From: Collinsella sp.
Lineage (GTDB): Bacteria > Actinomycetota > Coriobacteriia > Coriobacteriales > Coriobacteriaceae
NCBI GenBank assembly: GCA_019419555.1
Contig: DXZR01000017.1
Location: 1-39,272 of the forward strand
Direction of reading: 5' to 3'
DNA: 39,272 nucleotides
Each line of letters opens with the position of its first letter. Position 1 is the stretch's first letter. Below, one piece after another: positions 21,398-29,174 of this stretch. Under the pieces are notes generated by a model. That model worked only from the letters and a program-made list of their open reading frames with translations. It did not search any database and had not been told where the DNA came from. Made by a program: the position numbers and the translations under genes.

Positions 21398-24300
21398 ATG
21401 CTTGATCGCCGTTCGTTACTTGTTGCCGGAGTGTCCTCGCTGGCGAGCATTATGTTGCCGCGCGTGCCGGGAAGCGCAAACGCCTTCATATTGCCGTTCG
21501 CGCCCACCGAAGCCCATGCCGACGAAAAAGACCCCTTCAGGGTGCTCGTGCTCTCGCGCACCATGTTCGGTGTGGTCGTGGTCGACGTCGCCAACAAGAA
21601 TACGCCCATCACGGGGGCCCAGGTCACGCTCACATCGCGCTATGCCGCAGGCAAGCAGCTCACCGCCACTACCGATGACGAAGGCACGGCCATCTTTGAG
21701 GTCGCGCCGCTTTCGGAAGGCTACGTGGACGAGGCAACGCTTCTCGACGCGTACGACTTTAACGGCGGCATCTCCATTAGCATGGCAGGCTACCGCGATG
21801 TCGAGATTCCCCTCGCGCGTATCCAGGGCGGCACCGCCATAACCGCTCCAACGCGTCCGCTTTCCGACGGCGAGCCGTACTTTCGCCAGCTCACATTCGA
21901 CGATTGGGACATCCAGTACGCCGACGCTACATTCATGGCACTGCCGAAGGACGACACGGCAAACGAGCAGCCCGACACGCACGCCTTTACCGTGCAGGCA
22001 CATCTGCCACAGGGTGGACAGGCAACGCTGCACATCAACAAGGTAATGCCCGCCACGAGTAGCTCACCCGAAACCGTCACGCAGATTGGCCAAGTCAAGG
22101 CCAGCGCATCGGGCACGAATAATCTGGCGACGTTCACGCTCGAAGACAAGTTCCTCGATGCAGCGTCAAACCTTCTGGAAGAAGGGTGCAAGCTGCGCTT
22201 TGTCCTCGACTATCAGGGCAAAACTTACACGCTCTCCTCCCCCATGGCCGTTGTCACTGCGCCGGCCGCAAAGGCGGAATCGGGCTCGACCACTATCGTC
22301 CCCACTACCATGGACCAAGAGATCACTCCGTTTGATTTTCCGGCGGCGTTTCCCGGCATCGGCGGTAATAAGTTCACGTGTTGGATGCCCACATTTCCGA
22401 TCCTCTTCGATTTCTCGTTTGCCGGGTACGTGCTGTTTGGCGGAGGATACAAACCAGCCAGCTATATGAACGATTCGGGCAACCCTGATCCGGAATACTG
22501 GAAGAAATCGCCGCGCGAGTCGGGCGCCAAGCAGGCAAACCGCTACCTCGACGAAATGGAGGGGAAGTGGAATCAGTACAAGAGTATGAGTGCCGGTTCG
22601 GGTACCGATCCAAGAAACACCAAGCTCCTTCGCCACCATTGCACGCTGCTGTTCACGATGGATATCGCCACACAGCTGTACGGCTCGCTCGCCTACGATT
22701 GGGTGGGCAAAACCTGGGGCAACAACAACGACCCCGCATACGGCAATATTAAGGCCCTCTTCCAGGTAAGAACCGACCTCAATTGGACCGAGCAGTTTAC
22801 CCTAGGACCGGTTCCGTTTTTCCTAAACGTCAATCCCTGGGTGCTGGCAAAACTGGCGCTCGCCGTGGGCGCCCACACGCACGGTAGCGGCGCGGCATTT
22901 TTCAAAAACATATCGCTCGACTATTCAAACACCTCGGGCTCGTTCACCATCCAGATCGGGCTTGCCGTCACCTTTGGCGCCGGCGTTGCAGGCGTCGCTT
23001 CGTCTGCCGTGCGTGGCGCCGCATCCCTCACACTGTTCATTGGGTACGAGAAAGCGGACGGCCACCAGCTTCCGCGGCTGCGTGTAGGCGCAGACGTCGA
23101 TGTCGATGTGATACTCCAGTTCGTGATGTTCAAGTGGACCACCAAGGCTTGGTCGGGGTCGTGGCCCACACTCCTCGATTCGTGGAATATGTCGGTGAAC
23201 AATGGCAACCAGTATGTGCTCCAGCGCTCTGAGCTCGCATTGGGCGGAGATGCGCCTTACACGCTGGATGCCTGTTTCGGCTCGGCCGGCAACGCCGAGG
23301 CGGGTGGTGTGCCGCAATTTATCGCATCGGCCACCATCGTCACCAACGCCGAGCTGCTCGCACGCGCCGAGGTTAAGGCCACTGCAAGGAATGTCGCGCC
23401 TACCGTACGCGATTGGGACCGGTCGGTCACGCGCATTGAGCTCGAGGCGGATGCAGAAAGCGACGACACGGGACAGGTCGAACATTTCGTCCACGCACTG
23501 ATAGAGAACGACGAAAACACCGCGCCGATGTATACGTACACCCATATCGGGCAGGCGAAGGACGCCGTTGCGGACCCCAACGCCAATTCTGCTTGTGTGT
23601 CGGAGGACGATCGCGGCGGCATAAAACCCTCGAGCGACAACGTGCTGTTTTCCGGCGTGCTCAGCGAAGCCCACATGAGGCTAACGATGATCGCCGGCGT
23701 GGAGTGCCTATTCCGTATCGCCTCGGTGCGCTACGGCGACAATGGTCGCTCGCGCCTGGTGGTACACACAAAGGCAAACGGCACGTGGTCCGCTCCCACG
23801 CCCGTGGACTTCCCCCTTGGGTTTGGCGAGGGCGACGTAGAGCGTGACGGCATATTCGATTACGACTTCGACGTGGTGGAATATACAGACGGGAGGGAAA
23901 ACCAGGACGCCTACGTGCTGCTGGTCTCGGGCGAGCGCCCCGACGGCGACAACACCCTTTTCGATACGGCAAGCACAGCCGGCATACTGTCCGTCGTGCG
24001 CCTGCGCATAAGCAATGACGAGATCCGCGTGGTGTCGCACACGTCGTGGCGCAGTATCTCGCGCGGCCGCCTTCAGGAGGATGGCTACCATTGCCTGCAG
24101 TGTCCACGTATCACGGTGGGCAAGACACTGGTCGACGGGCGCCTGTCGGGTGCCTACCTCCACCGCCGCGGAGCCACCGCAGAAAAGGCGCTCGGCAGCG
24201 AGGCCGAGGTTGCGCTGGAATGCTTCACCCTGTGGTCGGATGATTTGGGCGACAGCCTGACGTTCCGTCAGGTCCTCCGCTTTCCGCAAGCACCGTCGAG

Positions 24301-24523
24301 TATCGAGCTGGGCGCACCCGAGAATATCAACGGCAAAATGGTGGTGCCCGTTGCGTACGAGACCGCAGGCGGTTGCGGCTGCGCATCGTACGCCGTGATC
24401 GGCCAGTCCATCGCGGGTTGGGGCGTTATGTCACCAGACGCCACAGTACCCCACGCGGTGCCGTGGCCGCAGCACACGGGCTTTTTGGCAACCGTCAACG
24501 AGCAACTGCAGCATATTACGTGA
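21398..24523 (+). CDS. Large exported surface protein, part before the in-frame TGA
   Basis: These are 1041 residues from the ATG at 21398 (GGGAG eight bases upstream). MLDRRSLLVAGVSSLASIML is a signal peptide with a twin-arginine-like RR pair. Near residue 45 a carboxypeptidase-regulatory/CNA-B-like beta domain begins (VVVVDVANKNTPITGAQVTL, TTDDEGTAIFEVAPL). The centre is rich in Trp, Gly and aromatic residues (GNKFTCWMPTFPILFDFSFAG, GKTWGNNNDPAYGN). A long beta-rich part follows, with alternating strand patterns suggestive of a propeller or adhesin fold. The family is not recognised. Reading stops at TGA (24521-24523), yet the same frame continues for 413 more residues with protein-like composition and a wall-anchor signal. 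As it stands, this protein would be secreted and not anchored. Confidence 0.8.
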   Translation: MLDRRSLLVAGVSSLASIMLPRVPGSANAFILPFAPTEAHADEKDPFRVLVLSRTMFGVVVVDVANKNTPITGAQVTLTSRYAAGKQLTATTDDEGTAIFEVAPLSEGYVDEATLLDAYDFNGGISISMAGYRDVEIPLARIQGGTAITAPTRPLSDGEPYFRQLTFDDWDIQYADATFMALPKDDTANEQPDTHAFTVQAHLPQGGQATLHINKVMPATSSSPETVTQIGQVKASASGTNNLATFTLEDKFLDAASNLLEEGCKLRFVLDYQGKTYTLSSPMAVVTAPAAKAESGSTTIVPTTMDQEITPFDFPAAFPGIGGNKFTCWMPTFPILFDFSFAGYVLFGGGYKPASYMNDSGNPDPEYWKKSPRESGAKQANRYLDEMEGKWNQYKSMSAGSGTDPRNTKLLRHHCTLLFTMDIATQLYGSLAYDWVGKTWGNNNDPAYGNIKALFQVRTDLNWTEQFTLGPVPFFLNVNPWVLAKLALAVGAHTHGSGAAFFKNISLDYSNTSGSFTIQIGLAVTFGAGVAGVASSAVRGAASLTLFIGYEKADGHQLPRLRVGADVDVDVILQFVMFKWTTKAWSGSWPTLLDSWNMSVNNGNQYVLQRSELALGGDAPYTLDACFGSAGNAEAGGVPQFIASATIVTNAELLARAEVKATARNVAPTVRDWDRSVTRIELEADAESDDTGQVEHFVHALIENDENTAPMYTYTHIGQAKDAVADPNANSACVSEDDRGGIKPSSDNVLFSGVLSEAHMRLTMIAGVECLFRIASVRYGDNGRSRLVVHTKANGTWSAPTPVDFPLGFGEGDVERDGIFDYDFDVVEYTDGRENQDAYVLLVSGERPDGDNTLFDTASTAGILSVVRLRISNDEIRVVSHTSWRSISRGRLQEDGYHCLQCPRITVGKTLVDGRLSGAYLHRRGATAEKALGSEAEVALECFTLWSDDLGDSLTFRQVLRFPQAPSSIELGAPENINGKMVVPVAYETAGGCGCASYAVIGQSIAGWGVMSPDATVPHAVPWPQHTGFLATVNEQLQHIT

Positions 24524-25765
24524 ACGCGAGGCGCATCGGCATTTGCAACGCAGCCCGTGGGTGCCGCAGGCTGTGGCCCGACATCGTTTAGCGTAAGCAA
24601 CAACGGCAGGTGCGTGCTCTATGTAGAGAACACCGATGGCAAGGTGGGGCAAACCTACGACGAAGAAGGCAACCCGGTAGCAGTGATGGGCAAGCACTTC
24701 CGCATCTTCGCCAGCACCTTGGCAGGCGATCTGTTTACGGAGCCGTTCGTGATGTGCGAGCTGGACCATCCCGTCGATCAGATAACGACATTTTTGACGT
24801 CGGGGAGCATGCTCTCTGCGCTCGCCACGCACATTGTGAGCGCGGAGAAGAGCGAGGCAGAACTACACGGCATCGAAGTGCCCTTGGTGGCGTGTGCCAC
24901 TCCGACGGGCGCAGTCGCCACCTCGGGCGCGGTGGTGCCCGGAGCAGCAGGCGAATCCTTCATGGTCACGGTGCGAAACGACGGCAACACCTTGCTGACC
25001 GCCGGCACAATCGATCTGTACCGAGAGGGCTCCAGCCAGCCGTTCTCCAGCGCATCCATCGGGTTCGGAGCGAACACACGCATGGCATCGATCTACGATC
25101 CAGAGCTTGCCGAGGACGCTTCGGCCAACGACACGGCACACGTGAAGTACGCGCTCGAGACGCTGGGCACACCTTTTGCAACGCACCCGCTGGTAGCCGA
25201 CAGTGGCAACGCCGTGCTGGCACCGGGTTGCACGGCACAGTTCCGCATGAGCTTCGCCATCCCCGAGAGTTGGAGCGATGAAGTGGGCAAACGTGTAACG
25301 CTATATGCGAAGGCGCGTAATCTGGTGGCGCTCGATCCCGTAACGCTCGAGGAAATTCGACCGGGCGCAAACTCGGCGCTGGGTGCCGTGCTGCACGAGC
25401 TTCATGTGCCCGACGCGGCATGCGAACGCTCAGAAGTTCAGGTCGGCGTATGCGACAACGCGGATACGACGGAACTTCACGACGCCCCGATGACGGTCGA
25501 CGGCGATGGCGGCACGAGTGGCGGCGGTACTGACAAGGGCGGCGGCTCCGGCGGAAGCAGCTCCAGCAGTGGCAAGGACCACGGCACTAACAAGCGCTCC
25601 GGAAAAGCGGGCGCGCTCGCTGGCACGGGCGATGTCAATGCTCCCCTTACGGCAGCCGCTGCAGCACTCGCCGCGGCAGGCGCCGGCCTCATCGCCTACA
25701 GCGCCCGCCGCACGGCGCTCGAAAAAGACACCGCCGATGAGGTCAATTCTGATAAGCCTCGCTAG
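24524..25765 (+). pseudogene. Continuation of the surface protein with sortase signal
   Basis: This is the same frame as 21398-24523, separated from it only by one TGA. The 413 codons carry beta-sandwich-like segments (SFMVTVRNDGNTLLTAGTID, FRMSFAIPESWSDEVGKRVT) and a Gly/Ser-rich linker. The end is a wall-sorting signal: LAGTGD (an LPxTG variant), a hydrophobic Ala-rich helix and RR, followed by an acidic tail. A GTG at 24557 could start translation, but without a good ribosome site or signal peptide. It is best read as the C-terminal third of one 1455-residue wall protein, disabled by a nonsense mutation or expressed by readthrough. Confidence 0.75.
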
Positions 25766-25813
25766 CTCCTAGTTACTTTTGTGAGAGACGCCGACTCGGC
25801 TCATCGAACATCA

Positions 25814-25849
25814 AATGGGCTGGTTCTGGATACCCAGAGCCAGCCCATT
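25814..25849. terminator. Bidirectional terminator hairpin
   Basis: AATGGGCTGG and CCAGCCCATT are perfect 10-bp arms, and an inner CTGG / CCAG extends the stem. It lies between the converging surface-protein gene and the membrane-protein gene at 25855. Confidence 0.75.
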
Positions 25850-25854
25850 ACGCA

Positions 25855-26439
25855 TTAGATGTCGTCAGAGGAGTTGAGTTCTGCCTCGAGCTTGGCACGG
25901 CGTCTTTTCGCCGTGAAAAACGTTGCGCACAGGACAGCAAACGTGGCCGCGAAAATCGTCGCGCCGCAGAACACGCCCGTGGCCAGGTTCGCCAACCAAA
26001 AGACGCTTTCGAGCGGTACGATCTGCGCCTCAGCGATACAGCGCATTGCGGCAATAACAAGCGCGAACGCGGCGCCGCTAAGACCGCTGAGAAGCAGGAA
26101 ATATCCAACAGGAAGATACTCGGTTTGCCCAAAACGATTGGTATCGACATAGCCCTTCCGCGTTTGCAGTCCTGCGCAAATCAACATCACGAGAACGAGC
26201 CACAAATACATGGCTGCCTCAAACGGCGCTGCAAAGCCATGCGGCATTTCACTGGCGTCGCTGTGAACCCACGCAACCTGTCGAGCTATAAACTGGTAGA
26301 AAAAGATCATCAACATGCCAAACGAAAGCAGCACGAAACCAATCTTGTAGACCTTCGCGCTCTCAGCCTCCAGGCGCTCATCCTTTGGGCCGGCATATTC
26401 ACGCCACTTTTGCACGAGTTTTAAATCTTCAAATTTCAT
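25855..26439 (-). CDS. Four-helix membrane protein of unknown function
   Basis: This 194-residue protein starts at the ATG at 26439, nine bases after the XRE gene stop. Hydrophobic segments lie at about 30-52, 72-92, 112-132 and 146-172, with a charged start (KFEDLKLVQKWREYAGPKDERL) and a charged tail (KRRRAKLEAELNSSDDI). Small XRE regulators are often followed by such membrane proteins in Gram-positive bacteria, with unknown roles. Nothing in it suggests a toxin or a transporter signature. Confidence 0.75.
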   Translation of the reverse strand: MKFEDLKLVQKWREYAGPKDERLEAESAKVYKIGFVLLSFGMLMIFFYQFIARQVAWVHSDASEMPHGFAAPFEAAMYLWLVLVMLICAGLQTRKGYVDTNRFGQTEYLPVGYFLLLSGLSGAAFALVIAAMRCIAEAQIVPLESVFWLANLATGVFCGATIFAATFAVLCATFFTAKRRRAKLEAELNSSDDI

Positions 26440-26448
26440 AGCGAACTT

Positions 26449-26679
26449 CTAAAGAGCGTTAGGGTCGACGTCGATCCCGTCTTCCCAAAACAGATCGTTC
26501 AACGTAACGCGCAGCGCTTTACAGATTGCCACACACAAGTTGAGCGTGGGGTTGTAGCCGCCCGCCTCGATAAGGCCGATGGTCTGGCGCGTAACGCCCA
26601 CGGCCTCGGCCAAGTCAGCTTGCGAAAGGCCAACCGCCGCGCGCGCCGCCTTCATGCGTAGGTTCCTTTTGCCCGGCAT
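26449..26679 (-). CDS. XRE-family HTH regulator (YozG-like)
   Basis: This 76-residue protein starts at the ATG at 26679, with AAAGGA upstream; an upstream frame would pass through the operator region. Nearly the whole protein is a helix-turn-helix: MKAARAAVGLSQADLAEAVGV, TRQTIGLIEAGGYNPTLNLC, ICKALRVTLNDLFWEDG. It is co-transcribed with the membrane protein at 25855-26439. Repeats of TGACAGA in its promoter are likely its binding sites. Confidence 0.92.
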   Translation of the reverse strand: MPGKRNLRMKAARAAVGLSQADLAEAVGVTRQTIGLIEAGGYNPTLNLCVAICKALRVTLNDLFWEDGIDVDPNAL

Positions 26680-26697
26680 GGAGTTCCTTTCGTAGTA

Positions 26698-26790
26698 ATG
26701 GACAGATATCCGTTGCAACATGACAGAAATATATTGCATCCATCAAAGGATGTCAACTATATCTGTCATTATGAAAACCATGTCTGTCAT
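26698..26790. promoter_or_regulatory. Four TGACAGA-type sites before the XRE gene
   Basis: Related 11-13-bp motifs occur four times in 93 bases: ATGGACAGATAT (26698-26709), ATGACAGAAATAT (26720-26732), and on the other strand ATATCTGTCAT (26759-26769) and ATGTCTGTCAT (26780-26790). Two point one way and two the other, forming inverted pairs. This is a classical arrangement for cooperative repressor binding. Confidence 0.6.
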
Positions 26791-26829
26791 CGCCATGCGG
26801 ACATTACAACTTCGGTTCACTATTCAAAC

Positions 26830-26866
26830 TTACTCGGACAGAACCGACTCGGTTTTGTCCGAGTAA
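26830..26866. repeat. 18-bp stem-loop in the AT-rich region before the topoisomerase genes
   Basis: TTACTCGGACAGAACCGA (26830-26847) and its mirror at 26849-26866 differ at one base, with a one-base loop. No T-run follows. The 160 bases after it (26880-27040) are strikingly AT-rich for this genome, with repeated ATCCCT(A/G)TTAA segments, and hold no gene that I can support. Confidence 0.6.
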
Positions 26867-27047
26867 ACGTGATTGATAGTCGATCGATGTGCCCGCTCGT
26901 GCGATCAGCATCGTTCGATTTTGTTTAGTAAAACTAGATCCCTATTAAATAAAATTCATCTGTATCCAAATTTGTTTAACAATGCCGCGCTACCACTAAA
27001 CACTATCCCTGTTAATCCGAACGATTGTTCGATGGATTTCGTGTTGG

Positions 27048-27076
27048 TTGGAATCGCCCACGGGCTGGGCTATGCT
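27048..27076 (+). promoter_or_regulatory. Promoter of the topoisomerase operon
   Basis: TTGGAA (27048-27053) and TATGCT (27071-27076) are spaced by 17 bases, close to the sigma-70 consensus. Transcription would begin about 50 bases before the subunit B start codon. Confidence 0.5.
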
Positions 27077-27131
27077 ACCTTGACTATCTATACGACTTAA
27101 ATACACAAGAGGAAGTACCAAGAGAGCGAGC

Positions 27132-29129
27132 ATGGCAAAAAACACCGCAAACTATGGTAACGACAGTATTCGTCAGCTCAAGGACGAGGAGCGCGTACGC
27201 CTGCGCCCCGCCGTCATCTTTGGCTCGGACGGACTCGATGGCTGCGCGCATGCCGCCTTCGAGATCCTGTCCAACGCCGTTGACGAGGCACGCCAGGGCT
27301 ACGGCAAGCTCATCACCCTTACCGCCTTTCGCGATGGCTCTATCCAGGTAGAGGACAATGGCCGTGGCTGCCCGCTCGACTGGAACCCTTCCGAGAAGCG
27401 CTTTAACTGGGAGCTCGTCTTTTGCGAACTCTACGCCGGCGGCAAGTATAACAACAACCAGGGCGGCGACTACGACTTCTCGCTCGGTACCAACGGCCTG
27501 GGCTCCTGCGCGACTCAGTACGCTTCCGAGTACATGCACGTCACCGTCTGGCGTGACGGCAACAAGTACTCCCTGCACTTTAAGAAGGGCAAGGTCGTCG
27601 GCGCCAAAAAGAAGGCACTCGAGATTGAGCCCAGCGACGAGGAACGCACCGGCACCACCATCAAGTGGCGTCCCGATCTTGAGGTCTTTACCTCCATCAG
27701 CATCCCCCACGAGTGGTATCGCGAGACCATGCGCCGCCAGGCCGTGGTCAACGCCAACGTGACCTTCCGCCTGCGTATTGAGGGTGACGATGGCGAGTTT
27801 TCCGAAGAGGACTTTTGCTATCCCAAGGGCATCGAGGACTATGTGCTCGAGAAGGTCGGTACCGACTACCTTACCGAGCCTTTCTTTATCGAGGCCGACC
27901 GTCGCGGTCGCGACCGCGAGGACCTGCCCGACTACAACGTCAAGATTACCGCGTGCATGTGCTTCTCGCGCACCTTCATGATGCAGGAGTACTACCACAA
28001 CTCATCGTGGCTCGAGAACGGCGGTTCGCCCGAGAAGGCCGCCCGCAGCGCTCTGACCAGCGCCATCGATGCCTACATCAAGCAACAGGGCAAGTACAAC
28101 AAAAACGAGAGCGGCATTAAGTGGCAAGACGTCCAGGACTGCCTAGTGCTGGTGACCAACTGCTTCTCCACCCAGACGTCCTATGAAAACCAGACCAAGA
28201 AGGCCATCAACAACCGCTTTATCCAGCAGGCCATGACGGCCTTCTTTAAGGAGCGCCTCTCGACTTACCTGATCGAGAACAAAGACGCTGCCAACAAGAT
28301 CATGGAGCAGGTGCTCATCAACAAGCGTTCGCGCGAGAACGCCGAGAAGACGCGTCAGAGCATCAAGACCAACCTGCAGCAGAAGACCGACATGGCCAAC
28401 CGCGTGCAGAAGTTCATCGACTGCCGCTCCAAGGACAAGAGCCGCCGCGAGATCTACATCGTAGAGGGCGACTCGGCAGCAGGCGCCATTCGCACCTCGC
28501 GCGATGCCGAGTTCCAGGGCGTTATGCCTGTCCGCGGTAAGATCCTCAACTGCCTGAAAGAGGACTACCCGCGCATCTTTAAGTCCGACATCATCATGGA
28601 TCTCATGCGCGTGCTGGGCTGCGGCGTGGAGATCAAGGACAAGCGCATCAAGAACCTTGGCGCCTTCGACCTGGACAACCTCAACTGGAACAAGGTCATC
28701 ATCTGTACGGACGCCGACGTCGACGGTTATCACATCCGCACGCTCGTACTCACCATGCTCTACCGCCTGGTGCCCACGCTTATCGACGAGGGCTACGTGT
28801 ATATCGCCGAGTCGCCGCTCTACGAGATCAACTGCAAAGAGAAGACCTACTTTGCCTACACCGAGCTCGAGAAGAACGGCATCCTTAAGGAGATCGGCGA
28901 CCAAAAGTGCTCGATCAACCGCTCCAAGGGTCTTGGTGAGAACGACCCGGACATGATGTGGCTCACCACCATGAACCCCGAGACGCGTCGCCTGATCAAG
29001 GTTGAGCCCGAGGACGTCACCAAGATGGAAACCATGTTCAACCTGTTGCTGGGCAACGACGAGGCGGGCCGCAAGCGCCATATCTCCGAGCACGGCAAGG
29101 AATACCTGGACCAGCTGGACCTGCAATAG
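27132..29129 (+). CDS. parE: DNA topoisomerase IV-like subunit B
   Basis: This 665-residue protein has the layout of GyrB/ParE. The GHKL ATPase has EILSNAVDEA (N box), VEDNGRGCPLD, GGKYN and GTNGLGSCATQ. The transducer domain carries the QTKKAINNRF loop. The TOPRIM domain shows EGDSAAGAIRTSRD and TDADVDGYHIRTL, and the C-terminus ends in the short form without the gyrase insert. It is divergent from standard GyrB: DNGRGCPLD replaces DNGRGIPV, and the transducer reads YHNSSWLENGGSPEKAARSALT. Together with the A subunit 45 bases downstream it would form a heterotetramer that cuts and passes duplex DNA. A housekeeping gyrase pair is expected elsewhere, so this is taken as topoisomerase IV, or a clade-specific second type IIA enzyme. 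Confidence 0.88.
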   Translation: MAKNTANYGNDSIRQLKDEERVRLRPAVIFGSDGLDGCAHAAFEILSNAVDEARQGYGKLITLTAFRDGSIQVEDNGRGCPLDWNPSEKRFNWELVFCELYAGGKYNNNQGGDYDFSLGTNGLGSCATQYASEYMHVTVWRDGNKYSLHFKKGKVVGAKKKALEIEPSDEERTGTTIKWRPDLEVFTSISIPHEWYRETMRRQAVVNANVTFRLRIEGDDGEFSEEDFCYPKGIEDYVLEKVGTDYLTEPFFIEADRRGRDREDLPDYNVKITACMCFSRTFMMQEYYHNSSWLENGGSPEKAARSALTSAIDAYIKQQGKYNKNESGIKWQDVQDCLVLVTNCFSTQTSYENQTKKAINNRFIQQAMTAFFKERLSTYLIENKDAANKIMEQVLINKRSRENAEKTRQSIKTNLQQKTDMANRVQKFIDCRSKDKSRREIYIVEGDSAAGAIRTSRDAEFQGVMPVRGKILNCLKEDYPRIFKSDIIMDLMRVLGCGVEIKDKRIKNLGAFDLDNLNWNKVIICTDADVDGYHIRTLVLTMLYRLVPTLIDEGYVYIAESPLYEINCKEKTYFAYTELEKNGILKEIGDQKCSINRSKGLGENDPDMMWLTTMNPETRRLIKVEPEDVTKMETMFNLLLGNDEAGRKRHISEHGKEYLDQLDLQ

Positions 29130-29174
29130 CAGTAAATCGATAACGACGGCCCATAAGAAGTTCAAGAGGAAATC

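Noticed and set aside
26830..26866. Rho-independent terminator
   Set aside because: The stem is strong, but no T-run follows on either strand and no gene ends next to it.
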